A stretch of 64,000 bases of DNA from Streptomyces sp. VRA16 Mangrove soil (GTDB lineage: Bacteria; Actinomycetota; Actinomycetes; Streptomycetales; Streptomycetaceae), in contig NZ_JAFVLN010000005.1 of the NCBI RefSeq assembly GCF_017377775.1, positions 62,001 to 126,000 on the forward strand, written 5' to 3'. The notes beneath the pieces were generated by a model that saw only the letters and a program-made list of their open reading frames with translations, ran no database searches and was not told the DNA's origin. Within the stretch, counting starts at the first letter, position 1, and the number at the start of each line of letters is the position of its first letter. This document shows positions 44,543 to 52,213 of the stretch, in pieces. A program made the translations under genes and the position numbers.

Positions 44543-45531
44543 CGGCGGCCGCTCTCGACGTGGGCGCGCGCCGCGGCGAGGGTGCGGCGGCTGTTGCCGC
44601 CCAGCGCGTCGCGCACCTTCGTGCGCGCGTCGGCGAGGTTCGTACCCGTGCCGAAGTACGTCGTGATGTCGTCCGGGTCGAGCGCAACGCTGTGGCGGGC
44701 GGTGACCCGGGTACGGCCGTCCTCGGTGGCGGTGACGGTCCATTCGCCGCTGTGGCCGAGCAGCGGGCGGGGCACGGTCGTCTGCTTGTAGACGATCCGC
44801 GCGGGGGACCCGGCAGAGGAGGGGAAGCAGAGGCGTACCGAGCGGGTGGTGTGCGCCGTGCCGTCGGCCGCCGCCGTGTCCATCTCCAGCGTCTGGACCT
44901 CTGCTCCGCCGGTGGCCTCGTCCGCGGCGGTCGTGTCCAGGTCCAGGCGGGCGACGTGCGGAAGCCGGTCGGGCCAGAGGTCGGCCCGGTACAGGAAGGC
45001 GTACGCCTCGCTCGGCGGGCCGTCGATCGTGGTCTCGTCGGTGAAGGAGAACATCAACTCGCCTGCTGTCTCGGTGCGTTCGGCCCAGGAGACGACCGCG
45101 GCGACCTCGGCGGTGCTGTTGCGGTCGAGGGCTTCGGCGACCCAGCGGGCGGCGGCGGGGGCGTCGTCGGTGAGGGTCCAGTCGTGGGCGAGGACGAGTG
45201 TGCTCGTACCCTCGGCCGGCTCGGCCGTGAACGCCCAATGGCCGCCCATCGAGGCGAGCGGCGCGCGGCTGTTCTCCTGCCGGAATCCGATGCGCAGACC
45301 GGCGGGGTCGAAGGTGCGCCGGGAAGTCCAGCTGCGCACCTCGTCGCCGACGAGAGCCCACAGGCGGATGCGTTCGCCGTCGGGCGCGCTGTCCAAGACC
45401 TGGGCGTGCAGGCAGGGGGTGAAGTAGAGCGGCCAGTCGAGGACGTCGGCGACGACGGCGTACGCGCGGGTCGCGAGTGCCTTGAGGACCGCGGTGTGGG
45501 TGGCGGTGTGAGGGGTTACGGGGGCAGCCAT
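44539..45531 (-). CDS. Bifunctional aromatase/cyclase, two SRPBCC domains (ActVII-like)
   Basis: 330 aa from ATG 45531. Two START/Bet v1-like modules are visible. The first is HTAVLKALATRAYAVVADVL, DWPLYFTPCLHAQVLD and the helix RWVAEALDRNSTAEVAAV. The second is ELMFSFTDETTIDGPPSEAY, ADLWPDRLPHVARLDLD and a closing helix. Didomain ARO/CYCs aromatise the first ring of C9-reduced polyketides. This fits the ketoreductase just upstream, whose stop overlaps this ATG (TGATG). Length matches ActVII (about 316 aa). Confidence 0.85.
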   Translation of the reverse strand: MAAPVTPHTATHTAVLKALATRAYAVVADVLDWPLYFTPCLHAQVLDSAPDGERIRLWALVGDEVRSWTSRRTFDPAGLRIGFRQENSRAPLASMGGHWAFTAEPAEGTSTLVLAHDWTLTDDAPAAARWVAEALDRNSTAEVAAVVSWAERTETAGELMFSFTDETTIDGPPSEAYAFLYRADLWPDRLPHVARLDLDTTAADEATGGAEVQTLEMDTAAADGTAHTTRSVRLCFPSSAGSPARIVYKQTTVPRPLLGHSGEWTVTATEDGRTRVTARHSVALDPDDITTYFGTGTNLADARTKVRDALGGNSRRTLAAARAHVESGRR

Positions 45532-46355
45532 CAGTAGTTCCCCAGTCCGCCGCACACGTTCCAGGCCTGCGCGGTGACGGCGGCTGCCGCGTCGGACGCG
45601 AGGTAGCCCACGAGGGCGGCTACTTCGTCGGGGCGGGTGTAGCGGCCGAGCGGGATCTTCGCCTCGAAGCGGCTGAGCACCTCCTCCTCCGGTACGTCCC
45701 ACAGGTCCGCGTAGTGCCGGCGGACCTGACCCGCCATCGGCGTCTCGACGTACCCGGGGCAGACGGCGTTCACGGTGATGCCGGTTTGGGCGAGTTCCAG
45801 GCCGAGTGCTTTGGTGAAGCCGATCACTCCGTGCTTGGAGGCCGAGTACGGCGCGCCGAACACGACGCCCTGCTTTCCGCCGGTGGAGGCGATGTTGATG
45901 ATGCGGCCGCGGTCGCGTTCGCGCATGCCGCCCGTGGTCAGCGCCTCCTTCGTCACCAGGAAGACACTGTTGAGATTCGTGTCGATCACGTCGTACCAGA
46001 GCTCGTCGGACAGCTCTGCGGTGACGCCGCCGCCGCTGCGGCCGGCGTTGTTGACGAGGATCTCGACCGGGCCGAACCGGTCGACGGCGGCGCGCACGAA
46101 CTCCCGTACCGCCGGGGCGGAAGTCACGTCGCAGACCGCGCCGTCCGCCTCGTGTCCGAGTTCGACGAGTTCCTTGACGGTCTTCGTCAGCGCTTCCTCG
46201 TCGCGGGCGCAGACGAAGACCGGGTGGCCCGCGCCCGCGAGGACGCCGGCCACGGCGTGGCCGATGCCCCGGGTGGCGCCGGTGACCAGGGCGGTGCCGC
46301 GCTGCGGTGCCCCGGCCCTGTGCTCCTCGGCTGTCTGCGTTGTCGTTGCGGTCAC
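45531..46355 (-). CDS. Type II polyketide C9 ketoreductase (ActIII-like SDR)
   Basis: 274 aa from GTG 46355 with a GAGGGGAG site. SDR motifs are ALVTGATRGIGHAVAGVLAG, ILVNNAGRSGGG, the catalytic Ser in INIASTGGKQG, YSASKHGVIGFTKALG and the PGYVETPMAGQVRRHYADLW loop characteristic of ActIII-type enzymes. It reduces the C9 carbonyl of the nascent poly-beta-ketone, setting up first-ring aromatisation by the coupled ARO/CYC. Divergent from the SnoaL-like gene, with a SARP box array between them. Confidence 0.9.
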   Translation of the reverse strand: MTATTTQTAEEHRAGAPQRGTALVTGATRGIGHAVAGVLAGAGHPVFVCARDEEALTKTVKELVELGHEADGAVCDVTSAPAVREFVRAAVDRFGPVEILVNNAGRSGGGVTAELSDELWYDVIDTNLNSVFLVTKEALTTGGMRERDRGRIINIASTGGKQGVVFGAPYSASKHGVIGFTKALGLELAQTGITVNAVCPGYVETPMAGQVRRHYADLWDVPEEEVLSRFEAKIPLGRYTRPDEVAALVGYLASDAAAAVTAQAWNVCGGLGNY

Positions 46356-46404
46356 GGCCGCGCTCCCCTCAGTGGTCCGATGGCGTCAATCTGTCCGACC
46401 GCCC

Positions 46405-46433
46405 TTGAGGCGGGCTCGAGGGGGCGTCGAGCC
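46405..46433. promoter_or_regulatory. Three-heptamer SARP box array in a divergent promoter
   Basis: TTGAGGC at 46405, TCGAGGG at 46416 and TCGAGCC at 46427, exactly 11 bp apart. The complement also shows TCGA-type repeats, so both the leftward ketoreductase operon and the rightward SnoaL-like gene could be activated. Confidence 0.65.
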
Positions 46434-46495
46434 CGCTCGGCGACGCTGGTCCGGTTCGGCCGACCGGCCGGGACACCGTGCGACGAGGAGTGTCC

Positions 46496-46948
46496 GTGAC
46501 CACCAGCGCACCGGCGGCGACCGCCGCCCTCACCGGCCTCTACGCGGAGGTCCAGCAGTTCTACGCCCGTCAGGCGCATCGTCTCGATGCGGTGCGGGCC
46601 GAGGAGTTCGCCGCGACCTTCGCCCCGGACGGGGAGTTCGAGCACTCCCCCGACTCGCCCCCCGCGCGGGGCCGCCAGGCGATCGCCCAGGAGGTGCGCC
46701 GCTTCAACGAGCGCCGCTTCGCCGACGATCCCGTGCAACGGCGCCACTGGTTCAACATGCTGGATGTGCGCCCGCAGGACGACGGCAGCATCCATACGGA
46801 GTTCTACGCCCTGGTGGTGATCACCCGGCCGGGCCAGGCCGTCCCGGTGATCGCACCGAGCTGCGTGGTGCGGGACGTGCTCATCCGTGAGGACGGTCAA
46901 CTGCGCACGCTGAAGCGGAAGGTGACGCAGGATCACCTGTCGTTCTGA
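46496..46948 (+). CDS. SnoaL/NTF2-like protein (auxiliary tailoring)
   Basis: 150 aa from GTG 46496 (GAGGAG six bases upstream). An NTF2-fold SnoaL-like domain: YAEVQQFYARQAHRLDAVRA, EEFAATFAPDGEFEHSPDS, RRHWFNMLDVRPQDDGSIHT and a closing strand. SnoaL-type folds occur as polyketide cyclases, hydroxylases or non-catalytic helpers. In benzoisochromanequinone clusters a small protein (ActVI-ORFA/Med-ORF10) plays an auxiliary role, and this gene could be its counterpart (inference). Confidence 0.65.
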   Translation: MTTSAPAATAALTGLYAEVQQFYARQAHRLDAVRAEEFAATFAPDGEFEHSPDSPPARGRQAIAQEVRRFNERRFADDPVQRRHWFNMLDVRPQDDGSIHTEFYALVVITRPGQAVPVIAPSCVVRDVLIREDGQLRTLKRKVTQDHLSF

Positions 46949-46959
46949 CGGCACGTACG

Positions 46960-46997
46960 ACGACGGGGCCGACCGCAGTCGCGGTCGGCCCCGTCGT
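46960..46997. terminator. Bidirectional terminator hairpin
   Basis: ACGACGGGGCCGACCGC pairs perfectly with GCGGTCGGCCCCGTCGT (17 bp) around the tetraloop AGTC. It lies between the convergent ends of the SnoaL-like gene (46948) and the ACP gene (47007). Confidence 0.85.
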
Positions 46998-47006
46998 GCT
47001 GTCGCG

Positions 47007-47267
47007 TCAGGCGGCGGCGCGGGCGAGGACCTCGTTGACGCCGTCGAGGAACTGGCGCGGGGTGCGCAGGTCGGACACTTCGGCGTCGTCGATCTCCACG
47101 CCGTAGCGCTGGCTGACGTGGGCCGTCGTCTCCAGCATGGCGAGCGAGTCGTAGCCGAGGTCGGTGAAGGGGGTGTCGAGGGCGGATGCGTCGAGGCCGC
47201 TGTCGTCGTCCTCGCCGGCGCAGATCGCGAGGATCTGCCGGAGATCGTTCAGGGTGATGGCGCTCAT
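47007..47267 (-). CDS. Type II PKS acyl carrier protein (extender ACP)
   Basis: 86 aa from ATG 47267. The phosphopantetheine serine is in DLGYDSLAMLE near residue 41. The flanks (MSAITLNDLRQILAICAGED and YGVEIDDAEVSDLRTPRQFL) are typical of minimal-PKS ACPs. It follows the chain-length factor by 11 bp, completing the KS-alpha/CLF/ACP minimal set. It carries the malonyl extender and the growing chain. Confidence 0.92.
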   Translation of the reverse strand: MSAITLNDLRQILAICAGEDDDSGLDASALDTPFTDLGYDSLAMLETTAHVSQRYGVEIDDAEVSDLRTPRQFLDGVNEVLARAAA

Positions 47268-47277
47268 GTGGGGGTCC

Positions 47278-48561
47278 TCACTGCGTCGGGGCGGGGGTCT
47301 GCCGGGTACGGGTTTCGGGGGCGCGGACGACCACGGCGGCGTTGAACCCGCCCTGTCCGCGGGCCAGTACGAGGGCGGTGCGCACCGTGAGGGCGCGCGG
47401 TTCACCGCGTACGAGATCGATGCGGTGGTCGGGTGCCGGGTCGCCGACGTTGATCGTCGGGGGCACCACCGCGTCGCGTACGGACAGCAGGGCGGCGGCG
47501 ACATCGAGCGCGGGGCCTCCCGCGGCCAGCCGTCCTGTCATCGTGCGGGGCGCGGTCACCGGTACTCCGTAAGGTCCGAAGAGGGCGGTGAGGGCGGCGG
47601 TCTCCGCCTGGTCGAGGGCCGGGTCGCCGGCCGCGTCGGCGAACACCACGTCCACGTCGGAGGGTTCGGCGCCCGCGTCGGCGAGGGCGGTGCGGGCGGC
47701 CCGCTCCAGGCCGAGCGGGCGGCCGGAACCGGGGGCGGGGTCGAACGTGGCGGCGTACCCGGCGATCTCCCCGTAGATCTGCCGGGCTCCGCGCCGGTGC
47801 GCGGCCTCGGCGTCCTCCAGGATGAGGATCGCGCCGCCCTCCCCGGGCACATGGCCGCTCGCCCGGGGGTCGAAGGGCACGTACGCGCGTGCCGGGTCGG
47901 GTTCGCGGGACAGTCGGCCGCTCGCCGTGTGGGCGGCCAGGCCCCACGGGTCGAGTGCGGACTCGACGCCGCCGGTGACCGTGAAGGTGCTGCCCTTGCG
48001 CAGGGTGCGCCGGGCGTGGCCGATCGCGTCGAGGCCGCCGGCCTGTTCGGAGACGAGCACGCCGCCGGCTCCGCGCATGCCGTGCCGGATGGAGATCTGG
48101 CCGGTGTTCACGGCGTAGAACCAGGCGAACGACTCGTAGACGCTGACGTGTTGGGGTCCTTGCGTCCACAGTTTGCGGATCTCCCGGTGGGTGAACTCGA
48201 AGCCGCCGGTGGCGTTCGAGGTGATCACGCTCTTGTCGTACTCGGGGATCGTGTCGGGCTGCGCCGCCGCGTCCCGCAGGGCCCAGTCGGTGGCGGCGAG
48301 GGCGAGCCGGGTGACCCGGTCGGTCTGCGGCAGCAGCCGCCCCGGCACGTGCGCGGCGGCGTCGAAGCCGTCGATGCGGCCGACGAGCCGGGTCGGGTAG
48401 CGGGAGGCGTCGTAGCCGTCCACGGGCCGGATACCGCTGATGCCCTTGAGGGTGGCGGCCCACCAGTCCTCGACGCCGAGCCCGTTGGGGGCGACGGCGC
48501 CGATGCCGGTCACGACGGCCGTGCGGGTCCGGGTGGGGGTCGGGACCGCCGCGCCGGTCAT
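47278..48561 (-). CDS. Type II PKS chain-length factor (KS-beta)
   Basis: 427 aa from ATG 48561. Ketosynthase fold (AVVTGIGAVAPNGLGVEDWW) but the active-site Cys is replaced by Gln in VLVSEQAGGLDAIGHARRTL, the signature of a chain-length factor. The C-terminal His motifs of KS-alpha are also lost (FADAAGDPALDQAETAALTA). It pairs with the adjacent KS-alpha to set chain length. Its start overlaps the KS-alpha stop (ATGA), giving equimolar synthesis. Chain length cannot be read by eye; the cyclase set suggests an octaketide-size backbone. Confidence 0.93.
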   Translation of the reverse strand: MTGAAVPTPTRTRTAVVTGIGAVAPNGLGVEDWWAATLKGISGIRPVDGYDASRYPTRLVGRIDGFDAAAHVPGRLLPQTDRVTRLALAATDWALRDAAAQPDTIPEYDKSVITSNATGGFEFTHREIRKLWTQGPQHVSVYESFAWFYAVNTGQISIRHGMRGAGGVLVSEQAGGLDAIGHARRTLRKGSTFTVTGGVESALDPWGLAAHTASGRLSREPDPARAYVPFDPRASGHVPGEGGAILILEDAEAAHRRGARQIYGEIAGYAATFDPAPGSGRPLGLERAARTALADAGAEPSDVDVVFADAAGDPALDQAETAALTALFGPYGVPVTAPRTMTGRLAAGGPALDVAAALLSVRDAVVPPTINVGDPAPDHRIDLVRGEPRALTVRTALVLARGQGGFNAAVVVRAPETRTRQTPAPTQ

Positions 48562-49832
48562 GCCGCGCTCTCCTGACGGGGTGCGCGGGCGAGGACCATC
48601 GCGCTCTGGAAGCCGCCGAACCCGCTGCCGACGCTGAGCACGGTGTCGACGGCCGCCTCGCGTGCCTCGTTGGGTACGTAGTCCAGGTCGCACTCGGGAT
48701 CGGGTTCGTGCAGGTTGGCGGTGGGCGGTACGGCGCCGTACTCCATCGCCAGGGCGCAGGCCGCGATCTCGATGGAGCCGATCGCTCCGAGCGAGTGTCC
48801 GATCATGGACTTGATGGAGCTGATGGGCACGTGGCGGGCGTGCTCGCCGAGAGCGGTCTTGAAGGCGGCCGTCTCGTGCCGGTCGTTCTGCTTGGTGCCC
48901 GAACCGTGCGCGTTGACGTAGCCGACGGACGTGGGGTCGGTGCGGCCCTCGTCCAGGGCGGAGCGGATGGCTTCGGCCATCTCGCGGCCGTCCGGTTTGA
49001 GTCCGGTCATGTGGTAGGCGTTGCAGCGTGTGGCGTAGCCGGAGATCAGCCCGTACACGTGTGCGCCGCGGGCGCGTGCGTGGCCCAGTTCCTCCAGGAC
49101 GAACATGGCCGCTCCCTCCGCGAGGACGAAGCCGTTGCGGGTGCGGTCGAAGGGCCTCGAGGCATGCTCGGGCTCGTCGTTGCGCGGTGAGGTCGCCTTG
49201 ATGGCGTCGAAGCAGGCCACGGCGATGGGCGAGATGGGGGTGTCGGCGGCGCCGGCCAGCATGACGTCGGCGCTGCCTTCCGCGATCAGGTCGCGGGCGT
49301 AGCCGACGGAGTCCAGGCCCGAGGTGCAGCCGGTGGAGACGACGGCGGCGGGGCCCTCGGCGCCGGCGACCCGGGCCACTTCGGCCGCGAGGGAGCTGGG
49401 CACGAACGCGTCGAACAGGTGCGGGGAGATGTATCGGGGGTCGAGTTCCCAGCTGCGGCCGCTGTCGCTGAGCGCGAGGTACTCGGCTTCGAGGGTGGTG
49501 GTACCGCCGACGGCGCTGCCGACGCTGACCCCGGTCCGCTCCGGCCGCAGCTCGGCGAACTCCAGGCCGCTGTCGGCCAGGCACTCGCGGGCGCTGACGA
49601 CGGCGAACTGCGCGGCCCTGTCCATCCGGCGGATCTCCCGGGGGGTCAGTCCGTGACGGTCGGGCACGAAGTCGACCTCGGCGGCGATCTGGGAGCGGAA
49701 CGGGGCGGGGTCGAAGAAGGAGAGGGTGCGGGTGGCGGTGCGGCCCGAGACCAGCAGGTCCCAGAAGGCCTTCTTGCCGACTCCGCCCGGTGCCACCACG
49801 CCGATCCCGGTGATGGCGACTTGTCGGTTCAC
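48558..49832 (-). CDS. Type II PKS ketosynthase KS-alpha
   Basis: 424 aa from GTG 49832 (AAGGGGG site). The catalytic triad is complete: Cys in VVSTGCTSGLDSVGYARDLI near residue 165, His in YVNAHGSGTKQNDRHE and His in SSIKSMIGHSLGAIGSIE. It performs decarboxylative malonyl condensation with the CLF. It is the second gene of the SARP-KS-CLF-ACP unit, its GTG overlapping the SARP stop. A direct-repeat SARP box lies about 80-95 bp upstream within the SARP coding region. Confidence 0.95.
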   Translation of the reverse strand: MNRQVAITGIGVVAPGGVGKKAFWDLLVSGRTATRTLSFFDPAPFRSQIAAEVDFVPDRHGLTPREIRRMDRAAQFAVVSARECLADSGLEFAELRPERTGVSVGSAVGGTTTLEAEYLALSDSGRSWELDPRYISPHLFDAFVPSSLAAEVARVAGAEGPAAVVSTGCTSGLDSVGYARDLIAEGSADVMLAGAADTPISPIAVACFDAIKATSPRNDEPEHASRPFDRTRNGFVLAEGAAMFVLEELGHARARGAHVYGLISGYATRCNAYHMTGLKPDGREMAEAIRSALDEGRTDPTSVGYVNAHGSGTKQNDRHETAAFKTALGEHARHVPISSIKSMIGHSLGAIGSIEIAACALAMEYGAVPPTANLHEPDPECDLDYVPNEAREAAVDTVLSVGSGFGGFQSAMVLARAPRQESAA

Positions 49833-50722
49833 TGCGGATGTCCCCCTTGGGCGAGCGGTACGACGCACTGGGTGGCGCCGGCTTTCGTCGGGAAGTCTGC
49901 GGGGCCGGGCTCGAAGTCGGCTCGAGGAACGGTGGCGTTCGCCGGCGGCCGTACGGGGATCGCGTCACCCGCGCGGACCGCCCGGTACAGGCGGCGGATC
50001 ACCGGACCCGGTGCCACGCCGAGTTCGGTGGCCATGGCGGTGCGCAGCCGGGCGAAGGCGGCGAGGGCGTCGTAGCGGCGGCCGCAGTGGTGCAGGGCGG
50101 TCATCAGGAGCACGCACAGTTCCTCGTCGCAGGGGCGGGCGACGGCGAGGGCGGCGAGTTCACCGACCGCGTCACGGTGCCGCCCGAGAGCCATCTCCCC
50201 TGCCAGGCAGCGGAGTTGGACGATGTGGCGGCGCGCGTCGAACTGCTCCGCCGCGGCGCGCAGCAGCCTGCCCTGTTCGACATCGCCGAAGAGCGGCCCT
50301 TCGCACAGGGCCAGCGCGGCGCGGCCGGTGCGGACCGCCAGGGCGTGGTCTGCGGCCTGCTCGGCGCTGTGGGCCAGACGTTCGAGGCGGGTGAAGCCGT
50401 CAAGGTCGCAGGAACCCTCGCCGGTCTCGAAGCGGTAGCCGCCGTACTCGGTGACCAGCACGCGCCGGGCGATCTGCCGCGGCGGCCGGCCGCAGGCGCG
50501 GGCGAGGGCCTTGCGCAGCTGGAGCACGTACGTCTGGAGGGTCGCGGCGGCGCTGCGCGGCGGGTGGCCGTCCCACAGTTCCGCCAGCAGGGCGGCGGGG
50601 CTGACCGGGTGGCCGGCGCCGAGCACCAGGAGGGCGAGGACCTGGCGGGGTTTGCGGGCCGCGGGCACACCGTCGCCGTGGGCGCCGAGGACGTGGAAGC
50701 GTCCGAGCACGTGGACGTCCAT
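49829..50722 (-). CDS. SARP-family activator 1
   Basis: 297 aa from ATG 50722. An OmpR-like winged helix (MDVHVLGRFHVLG, ARKPRQVLALLVLGAGHPVS, LLAELWDGHPPRSAAATLQT, YVLQLRKAL) is followed by a bacterial transcriptional-activation (BTAD) domain (GEGSCDLDGFTRLERLAHSA onward). Small SARPs of this size are cluster-situated activators. It heads the minimal-PKS transcript and overlaps KS-alpha by 4 bp, so activator and synthase are co-expressed. Repeats of its likely recognition sequence occur at several places in the cluster. Confidence 0.9.
   Translation of the reverse strand: MDVHVLGRFHVLGAHGDGVPAARKPRQVLALLVLGAGHPVSPAALLAELWDGHPPRSAAATLQTYVLQLRKALARACGRPPRQIARRVLVTEYGGYRFETGEGSCDLDGFTRLERLAHSAEQAADHALAVRTGRAALALCEGPLFGDVEQGRLLRAAAEQFDARRHIVQLRCLAGEMALGRHRDAVGELAALAVARPCDEELCVLLMTALHHCGRRYDALAAFARLRTAMATELGVAPGPVIRRLYRAVRAGDAIPVRPPANATVPRADFEPGPADFPTKAGATQCVVPLAQGGHPQ
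49908..49925 (-). promoter_or_regulatory. SARP box internal to SARP gene 1, facing KS-alpha
   Basis: On the minus strand TCGAGCC occurs twice, starting 11 bp apart (49919-49925 and 49908-49914). It is the cleanest heptamer pair in the window. It lies about 75-95 bp before the KS-alpha GTG, inside the 3' coding region of the SARP gene, and could drive an internal promoter. Confidence 0.6.
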
Positions 50723-50760
50723 CAGCGGACGGCCCGTGCTCGGAGCGGTTCCAGGCAGAT

Positions 50761-50789
50761 TCGACCCGTGGTCGAGGCGGGCTCGCGAG
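50761..50789. promoter_or_regulatory. SARP box array between SARP 1 and the acyltransferase gene
   Basis: TCGACCC at 50761, TCGAGGC at 50772 and TCGCGAG at 50783, with 11-bp period, 44 bp before the acyltransferase ATG and 39 bp before the divergent SARP gene. It could serve activation of the initiation genes and SARP autoregulation. Confidence 0.55.
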
Positions 50790-50832
50790 GGTCGCGGGGT
50801 TCTTGTCGAGCGCGAGGGCCCGGGAGGCCGCC

Positions 50833-51828
50833 ATGGACGAACGAAGGACCGTACTGCTGCTGCCCGGTCAGGGCGCACAGCGCGAGCGGATGGCGGCCGG
50901 ACTGTACGGGCGGGAGCCGGTGTTCACCGGCGCGATGGACGACTTCTTCCGCGCTCTCGGCGCTCACGGGGAGGCGTTGCGCGCCGCGTGGCTGCACCCG
51001 GCCCCGGGCTCGCCGATCGGCGCGGCGCGCCAGGCCCAGCCGCTGCTGTTCGCGGTGGGGCACGCGCTGGGGCGCACCGTCGACGGCTGGGGCCGCGGTG
51101 TGGACGTCCTGCTGGGGCACAGTGCGGGGGAACTTGCGGCGGCCTGCCTGGCCGGGGTGTTCACGCCCGGGGAGGCTGCCGCCCTGTGGTCCGCGCGGGC
51201 GCGGGTTCCCGCACCGGCCGGCGGGATGCTCGCGGTCGCCGCCGCGGCCGACGCTCTCGCTGCCCACGTGCGCGACGGTGTGGTGGTGGGCGCGGTCAAC
51301 GGGCCGCGGCAGACGGTCCTTTCGGGGCCCTCGGGGCCGCTGGCCGCGGCCGAGCGGCGGCTGCGGGCGCTCGGGGTGACCGTCCGGCCGCTGCGCTCGG
51401 ACCACGGGTTCCACAGCCCGTCGATGGAGCCGGTCGCGGACGCGTTCACCGCCGCGTTCGGCGGACTGGGGCTGCGGGCGCCGGTGCGTGAGCTGATCTC
51501 GTGCCGCACGGCCCGCCCGGTCATGCCGGACGAGGCATGCGACCCCGCCTTCTGGGGCGGTCAGTTGAGCCGTCCGGTGTGGTTCTGGCCCGCGCTGCGG
51601 GCGCTGCTCGATGCGCACGTGGAGGGGCCCGGGCTCGTCCTGCTCGACGCGAGCTGCGACCACAGCCTCTCGGCGGCCGCCCGGCGTCATCCGGCGGTGC
51701 GCTCGGGCGCGGTGGTGGTGGCCGCACTGCTGCCGTCGCGGGGTGCGGGGACACACGCCGACGCGGTCGCCCTGGAGGCGGCCCGCGCGGTTCACGCCCG
51801 TGCCTCGGTGAGCCGTGCGGCCACGTAG
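50833..51828 (+). CDS. Malonyl-CoA:ACP transacylase-like protein of the PKS initiation module
   Basis: 331 aa from ATG 50833 (GGGAGG site). Motifs are VLLLPGQGAQRERMAAGLYG, the nucleophile in LLGHSAGELAAACLAGVF near residue 97, and DHGFHSPSMEPVADAFTAAF carrying the catalytic His. Dedicated acyltransferases beside KSIII and a second ACP occur in alkyl-primed type II systems (frenolicin, R1128). The R1128 homologue ZhuC acts as an acyl-ACP thioesterase that removes acetyl primers, and an editing role here is equally possible. Its end overlaps the convergent ACP 2 gene by 37 bp. Confidence 0.85.
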   Translation: MDERRTVLLLPGQGAQRERMAAGLYGREPVFTGAMDDFFRALGAHGEALRAAWLHPAPGSPIGAARQAQPLLFAVGHALGRTVDGWGRGVDVLLGHSAGELAAACLAGVFTPGEAAALWSARARVPAPAGGMLAVAAAADALAAHVRDGVVVGAVNGPRQTVLSGPSGPLAAAERRLRALGVTVRPLRSDHGFHSPSMEPVADAFTAAFGGLGLRAPVRELISCRTARPVMPDEACDPAFWGGQLSRPVWFWPALRALLDAHVEGPGLVLLDASCDHSLSAAARRHPAVRSGAVVVAALLPSRGAGTHADAVALEAARAVHARASVSRAAT

Positions 51829-52052
51829 GCGATAAGCGCCGCGGGGGTCTTCAACTCGTCGAGCTGCTCGTCGGAGATGGTGACCGGGAAGTCGTCCTGG
51901 ATGCGGGTGACGAGTTCGAAGACGGTCAGCGAGTCGTATCCGAGGTCGGTGAACGTGGTGTCCAGGGACGTCTCGTCGAGGGCGGCGGCGGCCTCGCTGT
52001 CGAGGGTGTCGTCCACGAGGGTGCGGAACTCGTCGAGGGTGAAGGCGCTCAC
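51792..52052 (-). CDS. Second acyl carrier protein (initiation ACP)
   Basis: 86 aa from GTG 52052 (AAAGGA site). The phosphopantetheine site DLGYDSLTVFELVTRIQDDF is near residue 41, with typical helices (MSAFTLDEFRTLVDDTLDSE at the N terminus). It is distinct from the minimal-PKS ACP at 47007. In alkyl-primed type II PKS the second ACP carries the primer intermediate between KSIII and the fatty-acid-synthase reductive enzymes. It is transcribed opposite to the neighbouring AT and KSIII genes. Confidence 0.9.
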   Translation of the reverse strand: MSAFTLDEFRTLVDDTLDSEAAAALDETSLDTTFTDLGYDSLTVFELVTRIQDDFPVTISDEQLDELKTPAALIAYVAARLTEARA

Positions 52053-52123
52053 GTGGGGTCCTTTGAAGGTCGGGGCCCGAGCGCGGGGCCCGGGGGTGAC
52101 CTGACCACCGTCGCCGGGGCGGC

Positions 52124-52152
52124 TTGAGCCCGGATCGAGCCGGGATCGAGAC
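52124..52152. promoter_or_regulatory. Three-heptamer SARP box array before KSIII
   Basis: TTGAGCC at 52124, TCGAGCC at 52135 and TCGAGAC at 52146: three heptamers, 11-bp period, 62 bp before the KSIII ATG and 72 bp from the divergent ACP 2 start. Confidence 0.65.
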
Positions 52153-52213
52153 GCGGCGCCCAGGCTGGTGCGTGCTCGGTCCCCAAGCCCGCTGCTCTCA
52201 TCGGGAGTTGACG

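Noticed and set aside
47278..49968. Single very long minus-strand frame of about 900 residues
   Set aside because: Its upstream half is a shadow of the KS-alpha gene in another frame; the true CLF starts at 48561, overlapping the KS-alpha stop.
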